The translations under genes and the position numbers were made by a program. From Actinoplanes italicus (lineage in GTDB: Bacteria; Actinomycetota; Actinomycetes; Mycobacteriales; Micromonosporaceae): 64,000 nucleotides of DNA. The stretch lies in the NCBI RefSeq assembly GCF_003001815.1, contig NZ_PVMZ01000002.1:124001-188000 (forward strand), given 5' to 3'. Each line of letters opens with the position of its first letter. The first letter of the stretch is position 1. Shown here one piece after another: positions 26,009 through 32,653 of the stretch. Under the pieces are notes generated by a model. That model was not told the DNA's origin, ran no database searches, and worked only from the letters and a program-made list of their open reading frames with translations.

Positions 26009-27591
26009 CCACCCGCACCGCCCGTAAGCCAGCCGGACGCATCGCGTTCATCGGCGCCGGACCCGGCGACCCGGAGCTGCTGACCCGCCGCGCGTACGCG
26101 GCGCTGACCGATGCCGACCAGGTGGTCTACGACCGCGGCGTGCCCGATTCCCTGCTCAGCGCGATCCGCTCCGACGCCAAGGAGGACGCGCAGTTCAGCC
26201 CGGCCGAGGGCGCCCCCGGCGACGTCGCCAAGGTGCTGCTCTCCGCGGCCAAGTCCGGCCTGTCGGCAGTGCACCTGGTCGCCGGTGACCCGTTCGGCCA
26301 CGACTCGGTGGTCAAGGAGGTGCAGGCGGTCGCGCGGACCGCCGTGCACTTCGAGGTCATCCCCGGTATCGGTCAGGCCGAGGGCGTCGCCGCCTACGCC
26401 GGGGTGCCGCTGCCCGGCGTGCGCATCTCCGCCGACGTCGACGACGTCACCAACCTGGACTTCGACGCGCTCGCCGCGGCCGCCCAGAAGGGCTCCTTCG
26501 CGGTGGCCGTGGACGCCGGTGACCTCGCCGCCGTCCGCGACGGCCTGCTCGCCGCGGGTGTCGAGCCGGGTGTCCCGGTCGGCGTGACCGGCGACGGCAC
26601 CGGCGAGACGCAGTACACCACCACCTCGACCGTGGACAGCTTCGTCGCTGCCGCGCTCGGCTTCACCGGCCGGGTCGTCCTCACCGTCGGCTCCGACGTC
26701 GCCGAGCGCGACTCGCTGAGCTGGTGGGAGAACCGGCCGCTGTACGGCTGGAAGGTGCTCGTCCCGCGGACCAAGGAGCAGGCCGGCGCCATGTCCGCCC
26801 GGCTCCGTGCCTACGGCGCCATCCCGTGCGAGGTGCCGACCATCGCGGTCGAGCCGCCGCGCACCCCGGCCCAGATGGAGCGGGCCGTCAAGGGCCTGGT
26901 CGACGGCCGGTACGCCTGGGTGATCTTCACCTCGGTCAACGCGGTCCGCGCGGTCTGGGAGAAGTTCGGCGAGCACGGCCTCGACGCCCGTCACTTCGGC
27001 GGTGTGAAGATCGCCTGCATCGGTGAGGCGACCGCCGACGCGGTGCGCGCGTTCGGCATCCAGCCGGAGCTGATCCCGTCCGGGGAGCAGTCCTCCGACG
27101 GTCTGCTGGCCGAGTTCTCGCCGCACGACGAGATCCTCGACCCGGTCGGCCGGGTGCTGCTGCCGCGCGCCGACATCGCGACCGAGACGCTCGCGGCCGG
27201 TCTCATCGAGCGCGGCTGGGAGGTGGACGACGTCACGGCGTACCGGACCGTCCGCGCCGCCCCGCCGCCCGCCGAGATCCGGGACGCGATCAAGTCCGGC
27301 GGTTTCGACGCGGTGCTGTTCACCTCGTCCTCGACCGTGCGGAACCTGGTCGGCATCGCCGGCAAGCCGCACGCTCGTACGGTCGTCGCGGTGATCGGCC
27401 CGAAGACCGCCGAGACCGCTGTCGAGTTCGGCCTGCGGGTCGACACCCAGCCGCAGAACGCCTCGGTTCCGGACCTGGTCGAGGCGCTCGCCGAGTACGC
27501 CCTCGAGCTGCGCGAGAAGCTGGCCGCCATGCCGGCCAAGCAGCGCCGCGGTTCCAAGGTGCAGGGCCCGACGGCTCTCCGCTTCCGCTGA
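26005..27591 (+). CDS. hemD: Bifunctional uroporphyrinogen-III C-methyltransferase/synthase
   Basis: A 528-residue fusion. Residues about 8-240 resemble SUMT/CobA tetrapyrrole methylases (I-A-F-I-G-A-G-P-G-D-P-E-L-L-T-R-R-A and the L-V-A-G-D-P-F motif). Residues about 255-500 are the HemD uroporphyrinogen-III synthase domain (V-L-V-P-R-T-K-E-Q-A-G-A and F-T-S-V-N-A-V-R). This fusion is standard in actinobacteria (Rv0511). It cyclises hydroxymethylbilane and may also methylate uroporphyrinogen-III towards sirohaem or B12; whether the methylase domain is active cannot be judged here. ATGA overlap with hemC. Confidence 0.95.
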   Translation: MTTRTARKPAGRIAFIGAGPGDPELLTRRAYAALTDADQVVYDRGVPDSLLSAIRSDAKEDAQFSPAEGAPGDVAKVLLSAAKSGLSAVHLVAGDPFGHDSVVKEVQAVARTAVHFEVIPGIGQAEGVAAYAGVPLPGVRISADVDDVTNLDFDALAAAAQKGSFAVAVDAGDLAAVRDGLLAAGVEPGVPVGVTGDGTGETQYTTTSTVDSFVAAALGFTGRVVLTVGSDVAERDSLSWWENRPLYGWKVLVPRTKEQAGAMSARLRAYGAIPCEVPTIAVEPPRTPAQMERAVKGLVDGRYAWVIFTSVNAVRAVWEKFGEHGLDARHFGGVKIACIGEATADAVRAFGIQPELIPSGEQSSDGLLAEFSPHDEILDPVGRVLLPRADIATETLAAGLIERGWEVDDVTAYRTVRAAPPPAEIRDAIKSGGFDAVLFTSSSTVRNLVGIAGKPHARTVVAVIGPKTAETAVEFGLRVDTQPQNASVPDLVEALAEYALELREKLAAMPAKQRRGSKVQGPTALRFR

Positions 27592-27596
27592 TGTTC

Positions 27597-27636
27597 CGGC
27601 GAAGCGCGCCGACGTGCGAGTCGGCGCGCTTCGCCG
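27597..27636 (+). terminator. Strong hairpin between hemD and hemB
   Basis: A perfect 17-bp stem (27597-27613 with 27620-27636) and a 6-nt loop are followed by a pyrimidine-rich stretch with T-runs. It begins 5 nt after the hemD stop and ends 29 nt before hemB, so it may reduce read-through into hemB or protect the upstream mRNA. Confidence 0.75.
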
Positions 27637-27665
27637 TTTCTGCTTCGCTTTCTTAGGAGCGCTCG

Positions 27666-28646
27666 ATGTCCTTCCCTGACATCCGCCCGCGCCGCCTGCG
27701 GCGTACACCCGCCATCCGCCGCCTGGTCGAGGAGACGCGCGTCGCCCCGTCCGAGCTGATCCTGCCGATGTTCCTCAAGGAGGGACTGACCGAGCCGAAG
27801 CCGATCAGCTCGCTGCCCGGCGTCGTCCAGCACAGCCGCGAGTCCCTGCGCAAAGCCGCGGCTGAGGCGGTCAGCGCGGGCATCGGCGGTCTCATGCTGT
27901 TCGGCGTGCCGGACAACGGCAACAAGGACGAGACCGGCTCGGCCGGCCTCGACCCGGACGGCATCCTCAACGTCGGCATCCGTGACCTCCGGGCCGAACT
28001 GGGCGACAGCACGGTCATCATGAGCGACCTATGCCTGGACGAGTTCACCTCGCACGGCCACTGTGGTGTGCTCGCCGCCGACGGCTCGGTCGACAACGAC
28101 GCCACCCTCGCGATCTACGGGGAGATGGCGGTCGCGCAGGCCGACGCCGGCGCCCACATGGTCGGTCCGTCCGGCATGATGGACGGTCAGATCGGCGTGA
28201 TCCGCAAGGCCCTCGACGCGGCCGGACATCAGGACGTCGCGATCCTCGCCTACTCGGCGAAGTACGCCGGAGCGTTCTATGGCCCGTTCCGCGAGGCCGT
28301 CGAGTCAACGCTGCAGGGTGACCGCCGCCAGTACCAGCAGGACCCGCCGAACCTCCGTGAGGCGCTGCGTGAGGTCGACCTGGACGTGGCCGAGGGCGCC
28401 GACATCGTCATGGTCAAGCCGGCGCTGCCGTACCTGGACGTCATCGCCGCCATCCGGGACCGGGTGACCGTTCCGGTCGCCGCCTACCAGGTGTCCGGCG
28501 AGTACGCGATGGTCGAGGCGGCCGCCGCGAACGGCTGGATCGACCGGGAGCGGGTCATCCTCGAGTCGCTGACGTCGATCAAGCGGGCCGGCGCCCAGAT
28601 GACGCTGACGTACTGGGCCACCGAGGCGGCCCGGCTGCTGCGCTAG
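27666..28646 (+). CDS. hemB: Delta-aminolevulinic acid dehydratase (porphobilinogen synthase)
   Basis: A 326-residue enzyme condensing two 5-aminolevulinate molecules into porphobilinogen. The Schiff-base lysines are Lys199 in [16 protein letters not shown] and Lys251 in [10 protein letters not shown]. The metal site reads [14 protein letters not shown], so Cys123, Asp125 and Cys133 replace the three cysteines of the zinc-type enzyme. AGGAG precedes the ATG. It belongs to the haem cluster although a strong hairpin separates it from hemD. Confidence 0.96.
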   Translation: MSFPDIRPRRLRRTPAIRRLVEETRVAPSELILPMFLKEGLTEPKPISSLPGVVQHSRESLRKAAAEAVSAGIGGLMLFGVPDNGNKDETGSAGLDPDGILNVGIRDLRAELGDSTVIMSDLCLDEFTSHGHCGVLAADGSVDNDATLAIYGEMAVAQADAGAHMVGPSGMMDGQIGVIRKALDAAGHQDVAILAYSAKYAGAFYGPFREAVESTLQGDRRQYQQDPPNLREALREVDLDVAEGADIVMVKPALPYLDVIAAIRDRVTVPVAAYQVSGEYAMVEAAAANGWIDRERVILESLTSIKRAGAQMTLTYWATEAARLLR

Positions 28647-28665
28647 CCGACTCCGCTTCGCTCCG

Positions 28666-28767
28666 CCGCAAACGCCTTGTAACCGGTGACGAGGCAGGCG
28701 ATTTCCCGCCACCGCCAACGCCGCGGTGTCGACAAATCGCTTGCCTCGTCACCGGCGGCGTTTGCGG
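28666..28767. terminator. 102-bp imperfect palindrome between convergent hemB and GNAT genes
   Basis: Three matched arm pairs are nested: CCGCAAACGCC/GGCGTTTGCGG (28666-28676, 28757-28767), CCGGTGACGAGGCA/TGCCTCGTCACCGG (28683-28696, 28742-28755) and GCGATT/AATCGC (28698-28703, 28735-28740). The apex holds about 30 nt. It fills the gap between the two stop codons and probably acts as a bidirectional terminator, although it is much longer than needed. Confidence 0.75.
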
Positions 28768-28797
28768 CTGATTCGACTCTGTTGGGGTTCGATCGTT

Positions 28798-29817
28798 TCA
28801 GTCCTTGGGCTCTAGGAACTGGACCAGCTGCGTGACGTCGGCGATGTACTCGAACCAGTCGCGGTCGGACTGGTAGCCCAGCTCGGCGTTGACCTTGAGC
28901 ATCGACTCGTTGTGCTGAGCGTTCCAGGTCTGCACCTGACACAGCGTCGGCTCGGCGGAGCGCAGCTCGAACAGCATCCGCGCCTTGATCGCCCGGTCGA
29001 TGCCGTAGCCGCGGTGCTCCCGGGCGACGATCGTGTCGTACTGGTCGGCACGCTCGGGATGCTGCGCCGGGACGACCACCTCGGTCAGCCCGGCCACCTC
29101 ACCGCTCGCCTCGTGGATGGCGAGGACGATGAACGGCTTCAGGCCACGTTTGTGCAGCGTGTCGATGGACTCCCGCAGGCGCTGCGGGTCGGACGAGCGC
29201 GGCGCCAGGTCCAGGTCGTCGTCGTCGCGCTGCGCCTCGGCCTTCGCCTGCGCGTAGGCGGCGAGCAGATGGTCCGGTGGGCCGCCCGGGTGGTACTCGA
29301 CCCGGTAGCCGGTGCTGATTCCGCTGGCCATGCTGCCGAGCGCCAACCAGTCCACGGTGTCCAGATTGAGGACACTGCGCGTCTCCACATACTCCCGCTC
29401 GAACCGGAGCGACTCGTAGAACGGGATCGCCGCGGTGCCGCCTATCGCCTCGACCCCGATCGACGAGAAACCCTCCAGATAGGCTCGGCGTGCCGCCACC
29501 GCGACCAGCTGCCGGCCGAGCCCGCGACGGCGCAGTTCAGGCCGGACCAGCACCTCGAGCACCCCGATGTCGCCGAGCAGCAGGATGTTGACGTGCCCGA
29601 AGATCTTGCTCTCACCCTCGGGAAGACGATCGTCCTCAGCCACCCAGGTGATCCGCCGCTCGCCGGGCATGGTCTCGGCGAGGTACTCCCTGACCTGCAC
29701 ATCCCGCCAGGGTGGATCATCCGGAAGATCGGCCGCCAGGACCGCGTTCACCGTCTCCACGAGCGAGTTGATCTCGGTCGCGGACGCGGAGCGGGGATCC
29801 CATTCACGCACCCTCAC
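28798..29817 (-). CDS. Tandem GNAT-domain N-acetyltransferase
   Basis: A 339-residue protein with two acetyltransferase folds. The first has the acetyl-CoA loop R-R-R-G-L-G-R-Q-L near residue 96 after strand IGVLEVLVRPE. The second has E-H-R-G-Y-G-I-D-R-A near residue 273 and a typical late T-W-N-A-Q-H-N-E-S-M segment. Tandem GNAT proteins of this length are common in actinomycetes, including MshD, but this one lacks enough similarity for a substrate call. The start is the first GTG of a V-R-V-R-E-W N-terminus. Confidence 0.83.
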   Translation of the reverse strand: MRVREWDPRSASATEINSLVETVNAVLAADLPDDPPWRDVQVREYLAETMPGERRITWVAEDDRLPEGESKIFGHVNILLLGDIGVLEVLVRPELRRRGLGRQLVAVAARRAYLEGFSSIGVEAIGGTAAIPFYESLRFEREYVETRSVLNLDTVDWLALGSMASGISTGYRVEYHPGGPPDHLLAAYAQAKAEAQRDDDDLDLAPRSSDPQRLRESIDTLHKRGLKPFIVLAIHEASGEVAGLTEVVVPAQHPERADQYDTIVAREHRGYGIDRAIKARMLFELRSAEPTLCQVQTWNAQHNESMLKVNAELGYQSDRDWFEYIADVTQLVQFLEPKD

Positions 29818-29924
29818 GGGTACATCGTGCCGTTTGTGAGAACTCTAGGGAAGTGCTGGCCACGCAAAAGTACATCTGCGCTCACGCAGCGTCGCGACAA
29901 GCGCCGATGTCCCGGCGGTCCTGA

Positions 29925-31973
29925 TCAGGCCCGGCTCCGCTTCCCGTAGTCGTCGGCAGTGCTGAAAACCTTCTCGGCGTACGGGCGGACGGCGTTGTAC
30001 GACAGGATCGCGTCCCACCAGGCGTCGGCCTTGGACAGGTCGCGCCCGCCCTTGCAGAGGTAGGTCGCCGCGGTCAGCGCCGCGTCGTCGATGTCGTTCG
30101 GGTTCGCCACACCGTCGCGGTCGGCGTCGACCGCCGTCGCCGTCCACGTCGCCGGGATGAACTGCATCGGCCCGATCGCCCGGTCATAGGTGGTGTCCTT
30201 GTCGAGCACACCGCGGTCGGTGTCGGCGATCAGCTGCCGGCCGCCCTGCCCGTCCAGCGGCAGTCCCAGGATCGTCGGCTGGGCCACTCCGTCCGCGCCG
30301 AGAACCGCGCCGTTGTAGCTGCCGTGCGACGACTCCACCTTGCCGATCGCGGCCAGTGTGGTCCAGCTCAGCCGGCAGGCAGGTGTGGTCTGTGCGGCGA
30401 CCAGCTCGGCATAGCCGTAGGCCTGCACCGCCACCACGGGAATCCCGACCCGGGTGCCGATCTGCTCGGCCCAGCCCGCCAGAGCGTCGGCCGGGCGGGC
30501 CGCGTTCACAGTGGCCGGAGGGACGCCCGGCAGCCCGGTTGCACCGGGCAGTCCCGTGGCGCCCGGCAGGCCGGTAGCGCCCGGCAGCCCTGTGGCGCCC
30601 GGCAGGCCGGTGGCACCCGGAAGACCGGTGGTCGCGCCGGGCAGGCCGCCCGGGGACGACCACACCGGCGGCGGAATCGAACCCTGAACACCCTCGCCGA
30701 ATGCCGGAGTGGCACTGGGCGTGGGCTTCACCTCCAGCGCCTTGGGCACCAGGTAGGCACCCGAGGTGACGGCCAGCGTGACGAGCCCCGCGACCACCAC
30801 GCCGGGAACGACCACGCGCCCGCTGGGCCCACGGGTCCAGGTGGCGACACCGCGCGCCGCGCGGCCGGTCGCGTGCAACGGCCGGAACCGCCGCTTCGCC
30901 TTCGCCTTCCCCGCCCCCACCGCGGCATCGCCGTCGGCCGCCTTGCCATCCGTGCCCGGGGCTGACTTACCACCCTCGCCGGACGCCGCCTTACCGTCTC
31001 CGGTCGCTGTGTCGCCCTCGGCCTTGCCGCCGTCAGCCTTCTTGGCGTCACCGGCCGTCTTGCCGTCCGCGACCGCTGTGGTACTCACGGCCGTCTTGGC
31101 GTCTGCGCCTGTCTTGACGTCCCCAGCCGCTTTGGCGTCTCCGGCCGTCCCGGCGTCTCCGGCCTTCTCGTCGGCTGCGGCTGTTCCGCCGTCTCCGAGC
31201 GTGGCGGCTTCGCGGTCCTCTGGTGCGGGCGACTTGTCCGCTGTGGTCTTTTTGTCAACGCCGGGCTTGGCAACGGACACCGAGGTTGCCGGGCCGCCCT
31301 CGCTCACGGCGGACGCTGACGTTGCCGGGCCACCGTCAGCCTTCGAATCCGTCGCGGAGGGCTTCGCGTCGGGCTTGCCCGTGGAAGTCGCCTCACCCGC
31401 CGCTTGAAGCTTGGGCTCGGGGTCGGAACCGGCTGGCTTCGTCGGTGCCGCGCCGCCGGACTTCGCCTCGGCGGCAGTCTGAGGCCCTGACTCGGAGTCG
31501 GTGCCGGTCGGCTTCGTGCCCGTCTCGGCGGCGGATCTCGCCTCGCCCTCGCTCCCGGCTCCAGCTTCGGCCGCATCACCGGCGGCCGGTGCCGCCCCGA
31601 CGCGGGGCCCGGCGCCGATTTCGGGCCCGGCTCCAACCTTCGGAACTCCGGCACCTGAGGCGCTGCCGGCACCTGAGGCGCTGCCGGCACCTGAGGCGCC
31701 GCCCGAGGCCGAGGATCCGGCCGCGGGAGAGACGCCGTCCGCCCCCGAGACGCCGACCCGCGAGGCATCGCCGGACGCACTGCCCGGGCGGGACGAGCCG
31801 ACAGTGCCGGAGGAGGGCTGCGCCTGGCTGGGAACGGGCGGAACCGGCGGCAGCGGCGAGGCGGTGCGCGGAACACCCGGAGCCGCACCGGAACTGGCCA
31901 GCGGCCCGCCCTGATGCGGCGCCGCGGCCCGCAGCTCCGGCTGCTCTGCTGGGTTCTTCTGTGCCTCCGCCAC
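29925..31973 (-). CDS. Membrane-anchored lytic transglycosylase with long disordered N-terminus
   Basis: A 682-residue protein in three parts. Residues 1-375 are low-complexity Ala/Gly/Lys/Asp/Thr with no hydrophobic segment, so they would be cytoplasmic. One transmembrane helix (VVVAGLVTLAVTSGAYLVP) follows near residue 400. An extracytoplasmic linker holds seven GLPGAT-type collagen-like repeats, then an SLT_2/MltB-like domain with catalytic Glu in I-G-K-V-E-S-S-H-G and the motif I-G-P-M-Q-F-I-P-A-T-W. It would cleave peptidoglycan glycan strands. The GTG at 31973 has TAGGGT 6 nt upstream (31980-31985 complement), suggesting a leaderless message. Confidence 0.85.
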   Translation of the reverse strand: MAEAQKNPAEQPELRAAAPHQGGPLASSGAAPGVPRTASPLPPVPPVPSQAQPSSGTVGSSRPGSASGDASRVGVSGADGVSPAAGSSASGGASGAGSASGAGSASGAGVPKVGAGPEIGAGPRVGAAPAAGDAAEAGAGSEGEARSAAETGTKPTGTDSESGPQTAAEAKSGGAAPTKPAGSDPEPKLQAAGEATSTGKPDAKPSATDSKADGGPATSASAVSEGGPATSVSVAKPGVDKKTTADKSPAPEDREAATLGDGGTAAADEKAGDAGTAGDAKAAGDVKTGADAKTAVSTTAVADGKTAGDAKKADGGKAEGDTATGDGKAASGEGGKSAPGTDGKAADGDAAVGAGKAKAKRRFRPLHATGRAARGVATWTRGPSGRVVVPGVVVAGLVTLAVTSGAYLVPKALEVKPTPSATPAFGEGVQGSIPPPVWSSPGGLPGATTGLPGATGLPGATGLPGATGLPGATGLPGATGLPGVPPATVNAARPADALAGWAEQIGTRVGIPVVAVQAYGYAELVAAQTTPACRLSWTTLAAIGKVESSHGSYNGAVLGADGVAQPTILGLPLDGQGGRQLIADTDRGVLDKDTTYDRAIGPMQFIPATWTATAVDADRDGVANPNDIDDAALTAATYLCKGGRDLSKADAWWDAILSYNAVRPYAEKVFSTADDYGKRSRA
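30524..30650 (-). repeat. 18-bp coding repeats (collagen-like GLPGAT)
   Basis: About seven tandem 18-bp units within the transglycosylase gene encode Gly-Leu-Pro-Gly-Ala-Thr, a Gly-X-Y collagen-like pattern. Units differ mostly at synonymous positions, so the protein repeat is being kept while the DNA diverges. Confidence 0.85.
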
Positions 31974-31998
31974 GGCTAGACCCTACCCGCCGGAAACC

Positions 31999-32064
31999 AC
32001 TAACGGGGAGGTCGAACAGGGCCTGTGGACAACTAACGGGGAGGTCGAACAGGGCCTGTGGACA
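31999..32064. repeat. Tandem 33-bp duplication carrying two DnaA boxes
   Basis: Two identical 33-bp units (31999-32031 and 32032-32064) lie between the divergent transglycosylase and FmdB-type genes. Each contributes TGTGGACAA (32024-32032 and 32057-32065), which on the complementary strand is TTGTCCACA, the consensus DnaA box of actinobacteria. They sit just upstream of the transglycosylase -10 element. Confidence 0.85.
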
Positions 32065-32129
32065 ACTACCCGGCAACGACTCGGGAACTCCTCGTGCGCC
32101 GCCGCCCGTACGGGTCCTACGCTGGTCGG

Positions 32130-32345
32130 ATGCCGCGTTATGAGTTCCGGTGCCGCGCGTGTGGCGCCACCTTCGAGGTCAGTCGCCCGATGCGGGAGGC
32201 GTCCGCCCCGGCGTCCTGCCCGCAGGGTCACGGCGACACCGTCAAGCTGCTGTCCACTGTCGCCGTGACGGGTCGTGGCGGCGCGGCCTCGCCGGCGCCC
32301 TCCGCCGGCGGCGGTGGCTGCTGCGGCGGAGGTTGTGGCTGTTGA
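32130..32345 (+). CDS. FmdB-type zinc ribbon protein
   Basis: A 71-residue protein. The N-terminus PRYEFRCRACGATFEV carries the first CxxC pair and A-S-C-P-Q-G-H the second half of the ribbon. The C-terminus is a Gly/Cys run ending C-C-G-G-G-C-G-C, also common in this family. It is a putative regulatory or chaperone zinc protein; function unproven. The ATG at 32130 has TACGCT 6 nt upstream (32118-32123) and no Shine-Dalgarno, so it is probably leaderless. Confidence 0.82.
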   Translation: MPRYEFRCRACGATFEVSRPMREASAPASCPQGHGDTVKLLSTVAVTGRGGAASPAPSAGGGGCCGGGCGC

Positions 32346-32653
32346 TCGCCGGATGATCAGTGTCGACTTCGGCCGGTGACGCTCTCCTCGCTGCCGGTGC
32401 CGATTTCATTGCCCCGTACGGGTACACCCGTTCGTCCCAGCGGTTTTGGCCGACCGCGGCGTTTCCGCGTTCGATCTCTTTCGTTACGAGACGCGTAGTC
32501 CCGTATGCCTCCGGTCGATGTGGCGATCAGGATGTCCTCCGTAAGGGGTCGGCCATGGCGGGCACATGATTACCGTCCGTTTCTACGATGGGCGGTGACG
32601 CAGAGGTACGGCAGCATGAGTCGCGACTTCCCAAAGGGGGCGGAGGTTCCACC
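32346..32653. promoter_or_regulatory. 308-nt spacer before the cyclase-like regulator
   Basis: No gene is supported. The segment is moderately less GC-rich around 32400-32600. A candidate -10, TACGAT (32584-32589), lies about 65 nt before the chosen start of the next gene and fits a leadered transcript. Confidence 0.45.

Noticed and set aside
30524..30650. Possible CRISPR or intergenic repeat array
   Set aside because: The 18-bp units are in frame inside a gene and encode GLPGAT.
32024..32065. Replication origin suggested by DnaA boxes
   Set aside because: Only two boxes are present and dnaA, dnaN, gyrB and rpmH are absent. A regulatory role is more likely.
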